From: Pseudomonadota bacterium
GTDB lineage: Bacteria; Pseudomonadota; Gammaproteobacteria; Burkholderiales; Burkholderiaceae_C
Assembly (NCBI GenBank): GCA_021798395.1
Contig: JAJZHS010000092.1
Span: 1-8,342, forward strand
Direction: 5' to 3'
DNA: 8,342 bases
In this document: one piece after another, positions 1-5,891 of the stretch
How positions within the stretch are numbered: position 1 is the stretch's first letter
How the letters are laid out: each line of letters begins with the position of its first letter
Program-made: the position numbers and the translations under genes
Notes under the pieces: model-generated
What the model saw: the letters and a program-made list of their open reading frames with translations, nothing else
What the model was told of the DNA's origin: nothing
The model's database searches: none

Positions 1-176
1 GTGATGAAGACGACGACGAAGAGGCAGCTGGGGCAGATTTCCCTCGCATCATCCAGTACAATGCTGCAAGTCCCACAGCAACGGCGGTGAACGTTCCTAA
101 ACCACTTCCTGGAGGAAGACCTCGAGAAATACGAGGTCGCCAGTGGGCGGGCTCAACTTCCTGAAGACAAGGCCGC
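1..176. other. Lower-GC left-edge segment without a recognised gene
   Basis: By hand count positions 1-120 are about 55% G+C, against roughly 70% in the rest of the window, and third codon positions are not G/C-biased. Two frames stay open. On the minus strand a frame with ATG at 191-193 runs off the left edge (64 codons). It would encode a hydrophobic helix (residues about 33-49, ending LYWMMRGK) followed by a run of seven serines. On the plus strand a frame open from position 3 to a TGA at 162-164 begins DEDDDEE and is in the same frame as the next gene. Neither resembles a family I know. The segment could be the end of an unknown gene, horizontally acquired DNA, or a chimeric contig end; I cannot decide between these. 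Confidence 0.4.
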
Positions 177-193
177 GTGAGCGAACAGCGCAT
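2..193 (-). CDS. Possible partial membrane-anchored protein, unknown (doubtful)
   Basis: This 64-codon frame is open from an ATG at 191-193 and is cut by the left edge. Its middle reads as a single membrane-spanning helix (GTFTAVAVGLAALYW, about residues 33-47), followed by basic residues and a proline/alanine/serine linker ending in seven serines. That order of helix, positive charges and flexible linker is plausible for a membrane-anchored protein. Against it, the proposed start overlaps the start of the diguanylate cyclase gene on the other strand by 17 bp, no good Shine-Dalgarno is seen, the competing plus frame is equally open, and the serine run is a by-product of a simple GAC/GAA repeat. 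I do not recognise a family. Confidence 0.2.
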   Translation of the reverse strand, partial: MRCSLTRPCLQEVEPAHWRPRISRGLPPGSGLGTFTAVAVGLAALYWMMRGKSAPAASSSSSSS

Positions 194-1454
194 GCCGTCA
201 TCCATGCCGTCGCCGCGCGATCCGGCGCGGCGCTGGCGCGGGCGCGCCACCGCGGCCGCGCGCGGCGTGCTGGCGGCGCTGGGCGCTGAGCTCGGCCTGA
301 GCAGCGTCGAGCAGTTCGGCGAATTGGTCGTCTCGACCCGGCACGGTCCGGCGATCGCGCGCCACCGCGCAGCGTTGATCCAGCGGCGGGTTTTCGGCTT
401 CGCAATGCTGTTCGCCCTGCTCGTCCCGGCCTGGGCGCTGGTCGACCTGCCGGTGCTGCCGCATCCGCTGTGGGGCGCGCTGCTGGTCGCGCGCGCGGTC
501 TCGGCGCTGGTGCTGGCGACGCTGGCGCTGGCCGCGCGCGGTGCGCCGCGGCTGGGCCGCGCCAGGCTGCTGCTCGGCGGCCTGCTGCTCGTCACCCCGC
601 TGTTCTATCTGGTCGCCGCGCATTGGATCCACGGCTACGCGCTGCACGGCCTGGCGCTGGCCGCGGCGCAGATCTATGCCTTGCTGCCGTTTGTCATCAT
701 CGCCGGGCTGGCGCTGTTTCCGCTGACCGTGGTCGAGTTCCACCTTTACGCGCTGCCGCTGCTGGCGGTGGCCCTGCTCGGCGTGCGGCTGCACCCCGCG
801 TCGGCGCTGCCGCACGCGATCGCCACCGTATGGCTGCTGGCTCTGCTTGCGGGCGTGTCGCTGCTGTCGGCGCTGGCCCAGTTGCGCTACATGCTGGCGC
901 AGGTCGCGCGCGCCAGCTACGACGTGCTGACCGGAGCGCTGACGCGGCGCGCGGGCCTCGATGTGCTCGATCTGCAGTTTCGCCTGGGCGCGCTGAACGG
1001 CAGCGCGCTGTCGCTGCTGTTCGTCGACCTGGATCACTTCAAGTCGGTCAACGACCGCTTCGGCCACGACGCCGGCGACAAGGTGTTGCGCGAAGCCGCG
1101 CGGCAGCTGTGCACCCTGGTGCGCAAGGGCGACAGCGTCATCCGCTGGGGCGGCGAGGAGTTCGTCGTCGTGCTGCCCAACGCGGATGCGCAGGAGGCCG
1201 ACGGCGTGGTCGCGCGCGTGGTCGCCGCCGGTCTCGGCCACAGGCCCGACGGCGCGCCCACCACGGCCAGCATCGGCGTGGCCGAGCAGCGGCTCGACGC
1301 GGCGCAGGACTGGAAGGCGCTGGTCGAGATCGCCGACCAGCGCATGTACGCGGCCAAGACATCGGGTCGCGCGCGCAGCGTGGGCGCGCGCGGAACGATC
1401 CAGTGCTGGCCGCAGCAGGCGGCGGTGCCCGATGCGGGGCGGCCCGGCGGCTGA
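177..1454 (+). CDS. Membrane-bound diguanylate cyclase (GGDEF domain)
   Basis: Predicted to make cyclic di-GMP from two GTP at the inner membrane. A basic cytoplasmic N-terminus (about residues 1-70) leads into six hydrophobic helices (about 72-90, 98-120, 129-147, 155-181, 183-203, 211-236), then a GGDEF domain (about 245-400). The domain shows YDVLTGALTRR (248-258), the metal-binding stretch FVDLDHFKSVND (282-293) and an intact catalytic GGEEF (325-329). RKGD at 316-319, five residues before GGEEF, matches the RxxD inhibitory site for product feedback. The membrane part resembles MASE-type sensors in layout, but I cannot assign a named one. The start is uncertain: GTG at 177 has a weak AAGG at 169-172, and in-frame ATGs lie at 192 and 204. 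About 25 residues follow the GGDEF fold. The gene converges on the pirin gene. Confidence 0.93.
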   Translation: MSEQRMPSSMPSPRDPARRWRGRATAAARGVLAALGAELGLSSVEQFGELVVSTRHGPAIARHRAALIQRRVFGFAMLFALLVPAWALVDLPVLPHPLWGALLVARAVSALVLATLALAARGAPRLGRARLLLGGLLLVTPLFYLVAAHWIHGYALHGLALAAAQIYALLPFVIIAGLALFPLTVVEFHLYALPLLAVALLGVRLHPASALPHAIATVWLLALLAGVSLLSALAQLRYMLAQVARASYDVLTGALTRRAGLDVLDLQFRLGALNGSALSLLFVDLDHFKSVNDRFGHDAGDKVLREAARQLCTLVRKGDSVIRWGGEEFVVVLPNADAQEADGVVARVVAAGLGHRPDGAPTTASIGVAEQRLDAAQDWKALVEIADQRMYAAKTSGRARSVGARGTIQCWPQQAAVPDAGRPGG

Positions 1455-1461
1455 GGCCGCC
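1446..1461. terminator. GC-rich hairpin at the convergent GGDEF/pirin junction
   Basis: GGCGGC (1446-1451) and GCCGCC (1456-1461) form a perfect 6-bp stem with a TGAG loop that contains the stop codon of the upstream gene (1452-1454). It sits in the short gap between two genes that point at each other, so it could stop transcription from both sides. There is no T-tract on either strand, so a classical intrinsic terminator is not shown. Confidence 0.35.
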
Positions 1462-1472
1462 CGCGCGCAGCG

Positions 1473-2324
1473 TCAGGCCAGGCGCCCCGCGCGGTAGTCC
1501 TGCACCGCCTGGTAGACCTGCTGCTCGGAGTTCATCACGAACGGGCCGTACTGCGCGATCGGCTCGCGCAGCGGCCGCCCGGCGACAAGCAGGACGCGCG
1601 CGCCGTCGGCCGCCTCGATGCGCAAGGCATCGCTCTGGTTGTCGAGCACCGCCATGCGGCGCTGCGCGACCGCCCGGCCGCCGATCGCCACCGCGCCGTC
1701 GATGACGTAGAGCAGGGCGTTGTGCGCCGCGGGCAAGGGCTGCTCGAAATGCCCGCCGGGGTCGAGCCGCAGGTCGAGGATCAGCGGTGCGGTGGCCTCG
1801 CGGGTCACTGCGCCGCGCACCCCGTGGCTGTCGCCGGCCAGCACCACGGCGTGGGCGCCGTGCGCCGTGCGCAGGCGCGGCAGGGCGTCGGCGGCGAAGT
1901 CCCGGTACCAGGGGGTGCACAGCTTGTCGGCCGCCGGCAGGTTCAGCCACAACTGGAAGCCTTCCATGCGGCCGTCTCGCTGCTGCGGAATTTCCGAATG
2001 GATCACGCCGCGCCCCGCGGTCATCCACTGCATGCCGCCGGTTTCGAGCAGGCCTTCGTTGCCGGCGCTGTCGCGGTGGCGCATGCGCCCGGCGAGCATG
2101 TAGGTGACGGTCTCGAAGCCGCGGTGCGGATGGTCGGGAAAACCGGCGATGTAGTCGTCGGGGTCGTCGCTGCCGAACACGTCGAGCATCAGGAAGGGGT
2201 CGAGGCGGCGCTGCAGCGTCTGCCCCAGCACCCGCGTCAGCCGCACGCCGGCACCGTCGGAGGTCCGCACGCCGTCGACCAGCGACGCGACGCCGCGCGC
2301 GGTCGCTGGAGTGGCATCGGCCAT
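1473..2324 (-). CDS. Pirin family bicupin protein
   Basis: A 283-residue two-cupin protein of the pirin family, normal in length. The N-terminal cupin keeps the family's metal-binding set: H65 and H67 in FPDHPHRGFET (62-72), and H109 and E111 in RGVIHSEIP (105-113). PFLMLDVFG (43-51) and the C-terminal GPFVMN (260-265) are also pirin hallmarks. Some bacterial pirins act as quercetin 2,3-dioxygenases and others bind metabolic enzymes; the sequence does not tell which role applies here. The start ATG at 2322-2324 is supported by GGGAGAG six bases upstream (2331-2337). It lies 16 bp downstream of azoR on the same strand and is almost certainly co-transcribed with it, which suggests a role in redox or aromatic/quinone stress (inference). 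Confidence 0.93.
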   Translation of the reverse strand: MADATPATARGVASLVDGVRTSDGAGVRLTRVLGQTLQRRLDPFLMLDVFGSDDPDDYIAGFPDHPHRGFETVTYMLAGRMRHRDSAGNEGLLETGGMQWMTAGRGVIHSEIPQQRDGRMEGFQLWLNLPAADKLCTPWYRDFAADALPRLRTAHGAHAVVLAGDSHGVRGAVTREATAPLILDLRLDPGGHFEQPLPAAHNALLYVIDGAVAIGGRAVAQRRMAVLDNQSDALRIEAADGARVLLVAGRPLREPIAQYGPFVMNSEQQVYQAVQDYRAGRLA

Positions 2325-2340
2325 GGTCGGCTCTCCCGCT

Positions 2341-2940
2341 TCAGGCCAGCGCCGCGTCGATGTCGGCCCGCGCCTGCGCGTGGCCTTGCGCCACCGCTTC
2401 GGCGCCCATGTTGAGCCCTTCGGCGTAGACGAAGTGCAGATCGGTCATGCCGAGGAAGCCGAGCACGGTTTTCAGGTAGGGAACCTGGCTGTCGGCGGCG
2501 GTGTCGCGGTAGCGCCCGCCGCGCGCCAGCGCGATGATCACCTTCTTGCCCTGCACCAGGCCGAGGGGGCCGCTTTCGGTGTAGCGGAAGGTGACTCCGG
2601 CGCGCGCCACGGCGTCGATCCAGTGCTTGAGCTGCGCCGGAATGCCGAAGTTGTACATCGGCACGCCGAGCACGACGACGTCGGCGGCCATCAGTTCATC
2701 GATCAGCGCGTCGTCGAGGGCGACGCGCGCGGCCTGCTCGGCGCTGCGCCGCTCGGCCGGGGTGAACAGCGCGCCCAGCGCGGCCTCGTCGAGCACCGGA
2801 TGCGGCGTCGCGGCGAGGTCGCGCACGCGCAGCGCGGCCTGCGGCTCGGCAGCGCGCAGACGGGCGACGATGCGGTGTGCGAGTTCGGTCGATTGGGCGC
2901 CGGTGCTCCGGGCGCTCGCGTTGATCTGGAGGATGTTCAT
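2341..2940 (-). CDS. azoR: FMN-dependent NAD(P)H:quinone reductase / azoreductase
   Basis: A flavodoxin-fold oxidoreductase of the AzoR family (E. coli AzoR is 201 residues; this is 199). These enzymes use FMN and NAD(P)H for two-electron reduction of quinones and azo compounds in the cytoplasm. Visible features are the N-terminal FMN phosphate-binding region (INASARSTGAQS, 6-17), PMYNFGIP (94-101), the ARAGVTFRYTESGP stretch (112-125) typical of the family, and LARGGRY (138-144). I chose the ATG at 2938-2940 because GGAG (2947-2950) lies six bases upstream. A TTG four codons earlier overlaps that Shine-Dalgarno and is unlikely to be the start. The gene is first in an azoR-pirin operon, divergent from a LysR-type regulator 92 bp away, its probable controller. 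Confidence 0.92.
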   Translation of the reverse strand: MNILQINASARSTGAQSTELAHRIVARLRAAEPQAALRVRDLAATPHPVLDEAALGALFTPAERRSAEQAARVALDDALIDELMAADVVVLGVPMYNFGIPAQLKHWIDAVARAGVTFRYTESGPLGLVQGKKVIIALARGGRYRDTAADSQVPYLKTVLGFLGMTDLHFVYAEGLNMGAEAVAQGHAQARADIDAALA

Positions 2941-3032
2941 TCGTTTCTCCAATGCTGTATTGACGTTGATGAAACTTTAGTTGTTGCAGGCAAGGACGAT
3001 AAGCCTCCGCTTTGGATAACATCGTGCCGAAA
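2941..3032. promoter_or_regulatory. Divergent azoR / lysR intergenic region
   Basis: This 92-bp spacer is clearly more AT-rich than its flanks and must hold the promoters of both divergent genes. It contains AACTTTAGTT (2973-2982), an interrupted palindrome with AACT/AGTT arms in an AT-rich stretch, a reasonable place for a LysR-type operator. The azoR Shine-Dalgarno is at 2947-2950. On the minus strand TTGCCT (2988-2993) could be a -35, but I see no good -10 at the right spacing, as is common for activator-dependent promoters. The assignment rests on position and composition. Confidence 0.5.
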
Positions 3033-3944
3033 ATGGAACAATTGGACGCTCACGACCTGCTGATCTTCTCCCGCGTGGTCGACGCCGGAAGCTTCAGTTC
3101 CGCTGCCGCCCGGCTGGCGCTGCCCAAGTCGACGGTGTCGCGTCGCGTGGCCGCGCTGGAAGACGCGCTGGGGCAGCGGGTGCTGCTGCGCACCACGCGG
3201 CGGCTGGTGCTGACCGAGTTCGGCCGCGAGTTGCTGGCGCATGCCGCGCCGCTGGCCGAGGAGTTCGACGCGGCACGCGCGCTCGGCGAGCATCGGCGCG
3301 CCGGACCGGTCGGCCGGCTGCGGGTGTCGATGCCGGTGGACATCGCGCAGGGCTTGCTGACCGAGATGCTGGCTGCGTTCGCCGCGCTGCATCCCGGGGT
3401 GAGCCTGGAGCTCGACTTGTCGCCGCGGCGCATCGACCTCGTCGGCGAGGGCTACGACCTGGCGCTGCGCATCGGCGACCTGCCCGACGACGCCCTGCTC
3501 GTCGGGCGCAGGCTGGGCGCGTTCGCGGCCGGACTGTACGCGGCGCCGGCCTACCTCGCCGAGCACGGCGCGCCGAGCACGCCGCGCGAACTGGCGGAGC
3601 ACAGCGCGCTGCTGCTGCTCGGGCGCCACGGCGACGCGGTGGGCTGGACACTGCGCTGCGGCACGCAGCAATGCGTCGAGCATCCACCGGTGCGCATCGC
3701 CGCGAACGCGCCGCAACTGCTGCTTGCGCTGGCGCGCGCGGGCGCTGGAATCGCCGCGCTGCCCGATGTGTTCGCCGACCAGGCGCGGCGCGCCGGCGAG
3801 CTGGTCAGAGTGCTGCCCGAGTGGTCGCTGCCGCCGGCGCCGGCATGGGCGGTGTTCCCGGGGCGCCGGTTGATGCCGGCGAAGACCCGGGCCTTCCTGG
3901 ACATGCTGGAGACCGCGCTGAGCGGTCTTCTGCCCCCGCGCTGA
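3033..3944 (+). CDS. LysR-type transcriptional regulator
   Basis: A 303-residue LysR-type regulator of usual length. The winged helix-turn-helix lies at about residues 5-65: VDAGSFSSAAARL (16-28), then the recognition-helix region KSTVSRRVAALEDALGQRVLLRTTR (read over 32-56). A linker helix follows to about 90, and a LysR substrate-binding domain covers about 95-295, including GYDLALRIGDLPDD (140-153). I chose ATG at 3033; a TTG at 3012 in frame would add seven residues. The Shine-Dalgarno is weak for both. It is divergent from azoR-pirin, and LysR regulators usually control the adjacent divergent genes and themselves, so azoR-pirin is the likely target. The inducer cannot be read from sequence; a quinone or aromatic electrophile is a guess from the neighbours. 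Confidence 0.92.
   Translation: MEQLDAHDLLIFSRVVDAGSFSSAAARLALPKSTVSRRVAALEDALGQRVLLRTTRRLVLTEFGRELLAHAAPLAEEFDAARALGEHRRAGPVGRLRVSMPVDIAQGLLTEMLAAFAALHPGVSLELDLSPRRIDLVGEGYDLALRIGDLPDDALLVGRRLGAFAAGLYAAPAYLAEHGAPSTPRELAEHSALLLLGRHGDAVGWTLRCGTQQCVEHPPVRIAANAPQLLLALARAGAGIAALPDVFADQARRAGELVRVLPEWSLPPAPAWAVFPGRRLMPAKTRAFLDMLETALSGLLPPR
3911..3931 (+). terminator. Hairpin with short T-rich tail inside the 3' end of lysR
   Basis: GACCGC (3911-3916) and GCGGTC (3922-3927) form a perfect 6-bp stem with a five-base loop, followed by TTCT (3928-3931). This is the most terminator-like structure in the window. It lies inside the last dozen codons of lysR, before the stop at 3942-3944, so it would cut lysR messages short unless ribosomes block folding. 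It may equally serve the convergent dadA transcript arriving from the other side. Confidence 0.35.
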
Positions 3945-3955
3945 GCGCGCGCGGG
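3935..3955. terminator. GC-rich hairpin at the convergent lysR/dadA junction
   Basis: CCCGCGC (3935-3941) and GCGCGGG (3949-3955) make a 7-bp stem with a seven-base loop that begins with the lysR stop codon (3942-3944). It lies in the 17-bp gap before the end of dadA and next to the hairpin at 3911-3927. No T-tract follows. A bidirectional barrier to readthrough is a plausible role but is not shown. Confidence 0.35.
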
Positions 3956-3961
3956 CGCGGC

Positions 3962-5257
3962 TCAGGCCGTCTGGGGGGCGCCCGCGCGCCAGCGCGGCGC
4001 GCCGCCGTGGTAGCGCTCGAGCCCCAGGCCGTCGCTGCGGATCTCGGGCTGGCGGCCGAGCACCAGGTCGCTGACATAGCGCGCCGAGCCGCAGGCCATG
4101 GTCCAGCCCAGGGTTCCGTGTCCGGTGTTCAGGAACAGGTTCGCCGGACCGGCCGCGCCGAGCACCGGGGTGCCGTCGGGAGTCATCGGGCGCAGGCCGG
4201 TCCAGAATTCGGCCGCCGGGAGATCGCCGCCCGGGAACAGATCGCGGGTGACCATTTCCAGGGTGGCGCGGCGCTTGGGGTTCAGGCGCAGGTCGAAGCC
4301 GGCGATCTCGGCCATGCCGCCGACGCGGATCCGGTCGTCGAAACGCGTCAGCGCGATCTTGTAGGTTTCGTCGAGCACGGTCGAGCGCGGCGCCAGCGCC
4401 GGGTCGCGCAGCGGCACGGTCAGCGAGTAGCCCTTGATCGGGTACACCGGCAGGTCGATGCGCAGCGCGCGCAGCAGGTCGCGCGAATAGCTGCCCAGCG
4501 CGACCACCACGGCGTCGGCGTGCAGCACCCGACCGTCGGCCAGGTGCACGCCGCGCACCCGCTGCGCGTCGCCGTCGAAGCCTTGCACGGTCTGCGCGTA
4601 GCGGAAGTCGACCCCCAGTGCTCCGGCGCGTTGCGCCAGCTGGCTGGTAAACAGCTGGCAGTCGCCGGTTTCGTCGCCGGGCAGCCGCAAGCCGCCGGCC
4701 AGGCGGTCGCGCGCCGCGCCCAGCGCCGGTTCCACGCGCTCGAGCTCGTCGCCGCGCAGCAACTCGAAGGCGATGCCGCAGCGCTCCAGCACGGCGATGT
4801 CGCGCTGCGCGGCGTCGAACTGCGCCCGGCTGCGGAACAGCTGCAAGGTGCCCTCGGTGCGCTGCTCGTAGGCGATTCCGGTTTCGGCGCGCAGCGCGCG
4901 CAGACGGTCGCGGCTGTATTCGGCCACGCGCATCATCCGCTCTTTGTTCAGCGCGTAGCGCGCGTCGGTGCAGTTGCGCAGCATCGACGCCATCCAGCGC
5001 AGTTGCCACAGCGTGCCGTCGGGGCGGATGGCCAGCGGCGCGTGCCGCTGGAACATCCACTTCAGTGCCTTCAGCGGGATTCCGGGTGCGGCCCACGGCG
5101 TCGAGTAGCCCGGCGAGACCTGGCCGGCGTTGGCGAAACTGGTTTCCAGCGCCGGACCGCCGCGGCGTTCGAGCACGGTGACCTCGGCTCCCGAGCGCGC
5201 GAGTTCGTACGCGGTGGTGACGCCGACCACGCCGGCGCCGAGGACGATGACCTTCAT
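3962..5257 (-). CDS. dadA: D-amino acid dehydrogenase, FAD-dependent
   Basis: Oxidative deamination of D-amino acids (D-alanine best) to 2-oxo acids and ammonia, passing electrons to the respiratory chain from the inner face of the membrane. The 431 residues match E. coli DadA (432). The FAD-binding dinucleotide fold shows GAGVVG (G7, G9, G12) with the ribose-binding acid E30 in VTVLE, then ETSFANAGQVSPGY (38-51). Later signatures are YPIKGYSLT (272-280), GLRPMTPDGTP (354-364) and the C-terminal FAD contact NTGHGTLGWTMACGS (377-391). The last 15 residues after LERY are variable. The ATG at 5255-5257 has GGAG seven bases upstream (5265-5268). It is divergent from an Lrp gene, consistent with Lrp-type control known for dad genes. 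No dadX racemase is adjacent. FAD rather than another flavin cofactor is inferred from the family. Confidence 0.95.
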   Translation of the reverse strand: MKVIVLGAGVVGVTTAYELARSGAEVTVLERRGGPALETSFANAGQVSPGYSTPWAAPGIPLKALKWMFQRHAPLAIRPDGTLWQLRWMASMLRNCTDARYALNKERMMRVAEYSRDRLRALRAETGIAYEQRTEGTLQLFRSRAQFDAAQRDIAVLERCGIAFELLRGDELERVEPALGAARDRLAGGLRLPGDETGDCQLFTSQLAQRAGALGVDFRYAQTVQGFDGDAQRVRGVHLADGRVLHADAVVVALGSYSRDLLRALRIDLPVYPIKGYSLTVPLRDPALAPRSTVLDETYKIALTRFDDRIRVGGMAEIAGFDLRLNPKRRATLEMVTRDLFPGGDLPAAEFWTGLRPMTPDGTPVLGAAGPANLFLNTGHGTLGWTMACGSARYVSDLVLGRQPEIRSDGLGLERYHGGAPRWRAGAPQTA

Positions 5258-5273
5258 CGTGGATCTCCGAAAT

Positions 5274-5298
5274 ATCGATGGCGATCGAACTGTATCGA
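5274..5298. repeat. Three ATCGA repeats phased at 10 bp
   Basis: ATCGA occurs at 5274-5278, 5284-5288 and 5294-5298, so the repeat period is exactly 10 bp, about one helical turn. The first two also form the inverted repeat TCGAT-ggcg-ATCGA (5275-5288). They lie 17-41 bp upstream of the dadA start codon, on one face of the helix, as expected for a cooperatively bound operator. The factor is unknown. Confidence 0.45.
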
Positions 5299-5337
5299 CA
5301 ACACGGAAGCGGATTTACCCGTTTTGATGCTTCATGG

Positions 5338-5352
5338 CAGCTAAAATACCTG
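5338..5352 (+). promoter_or_regulatory. Lrp-box-like operator over the lrp -10 region
   Basis: The 15 bases CAGCTAAAATACCTG form an imperfect palindrome (CAG.TA...TA.CTG). Length, CAG/CTG ends and AT-rich core match the general form of the E. coli Lrp consensus (YAGHAWATTWTDCTR), with several core mismatches. It contains the -10-like TAAAAT, so a bound Lrp would compete with RNA polymerase. That predicts negative autoregulation of the lrp gene 22 bp downstream. Confidence 0.5.
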
Positions 5353-5355
5353 CAT

Positions 5356-5367
5356 CCTGGACCCAGG
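5356..5367 (+). repeat. Palindrome touching the lrp Shine-Dalgarno
   Basis: CCTGG (5356-5360) and CCAGG (5363-5367) are perfect inverted repeats around AC. The right arm includes most of the Shine-Dalgarno AGGA (5365-5368) of lrp. In RNA it could fold as a small CCTG/CAGG hairpin with a four-base loop and partly hide the ribosome site; in DNA it could be a further operator half. It is short enough to be chance. Confidence 0.25.
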
Positions 5368-5374
5368 ACGGGGC

Positions 5375-5854
5375 ATGGACCGCGACAAACATCAACTCGA
5401 CAGGATCGACCGCAAGATCCTCGACATTCTGCAGCGCGACGGCCGCATCGCGATGACCGAACTCGCCGCGCGGGTCGGCCTGACCACGTCGCCGTGCGCC
5501 GAGCGGGTGCGGCGTCTGGAACGCAGCGGGGTGATCGCCGGCTACGGCGCCCGCGTGGCGCCGGCCGCGGTCGGCAAGGCGCTGCTGGTGTTCGTCGAGA
5601 TCAAGCTGGCGGCGAAATCGGGCGACGTGTTCGACGCCGTGCGTCGCGAGTTGCTGCACATGCCCGAAGTGCTGGAATGCCACCTTGTCGCCGGTGGCTT
5701 CGACTATCTGGTGAAATTCCGCTTGCGCGACATGCGTGAGTACCGCAGCCTGCTCGGCGACATCCTCAAGCGCCTTCCGGTCGCCGCCGAATCGCACAGC
5801 TATGTCGTGATGGAGGAAGTCAAGGATTCGCTGTACATCCCGCTGGACCGCTGA
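5375..5854 (+). CDS. lrp: Lrp/AsnC family transcriptional regulator (Lrp type)
   Basis: A 159-residue leucine-responsive-type regulator, very like E. coli Lrp in its motifs. The N-terminal helix-turn-helix shows LDRIDRKIL (8-16), RDGRIAMTELAARVGL (21-36), then SPCAERVRRLERSGVI (39-54). A RAM effector domain follows (about 68-150), with LLVFVEI (70-76), ECHLVAGGFDYLVK (101-114, the amino-acid-sensing region) and VVMEEVKDS (144-152). Such proteins form octamers that wrap DNA and respond to amino acids. ATG at 5375 has AGGA (5365-5368) six bases upstream. The gene is divergent from dadA and heads an apparent lrp-ridA-cysK run (gaps 37 and 35 bp). Regulation of dadA is the best guess, as for DadR/Lrp proteins beside dad genes; whether it is the global Lrp or a local paralogue cannot be seen. 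Confidence 0.93.
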   Translation: MDRDKHQLDRIDRKILDILQRDGRIAMTELAARVGLTTSPCAERVRRLERSGVIAGYGARVAPAAVGKALLVFVEIKLAAKSGDVFDAVRRELLHMPEVLECHLVAGGFDYLVKFRLRDMREYRSLLGDILKRLPVAAESHSYVVMEEVKDSLYIPLDR

Positions 5855-5891
5855 TTCCAGGCGGCACCGGCGACGAACCGCAAGGAAGCCG

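Larger units (their letters stand above)
5258..5374. promoter_or_regulatory. Divergent dadA / lrp regulatory region
   Basis: This 117-bp spacer separates the starts of dadA (minus) and lrp (plus) and is more AT-rich than the genes. It contains a triple ATCGA repeat near dadA, an Lrp-box-like palindrome near lrp, a -10-like TAAAAT (5342-5347), and a CCTGG/CCAGG palindrome (5356-5367). No -35 sits at the standard distance from TAAAAT (TTTACC at 5314-5319 is 22 bp away), suggesting a regulator-assisted promoter. A start of lrp transcription near 5354 would leave a leader of about 20 bases including AGGA at 5365-5368. Joint control of both directions by Lrp is inferred from this arrangement. Confidence 0.6.

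Noticed and set aside
4..24. Simple GAC/GAA repeat as a microsatellite or CRISPR-like repeat
   Set aside because: It is only about 20 bases of imperfect triplets with no spacers or further copies.
1..90. Plus-strand 29-codon frame from the first base (GTG ATG AAG ...)
   Set aside because: It is short, begins at the window edge, and has no recognisable content; two other frames are equally open over the same bases.
198..1241. Long minus-strand open frame opposite the GGDEF gene
   Set aside because: It is Gln/Arg-rich low-complexity sequence typical of the antisense of a high-GC gene, with no domain and no ribosome site; the plus strand holds clear GGDEF motifs.
2941..2952. TTG start adding four residues to AzoR
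   Set aside because: The TTG overlaps the GGAG ribosome site that serves the ATG at 2938-2940, and family members start with the M-x-I/V-L pattern at that ATG.
2937..5096. 719-codon minus-strand open frame spanning lysR and dadA
   Set aside because: It is out of frame with dadA, runs antisense through lysR, and is Arg/Ala-rich with no recognisable domain; an effect of high GC content.
3671..5344. 557-codon plus-strand frame opposite dadA
   Set aside because: Antisense shadow of dadA, whose frame shows all FAD-binding and family motifs.
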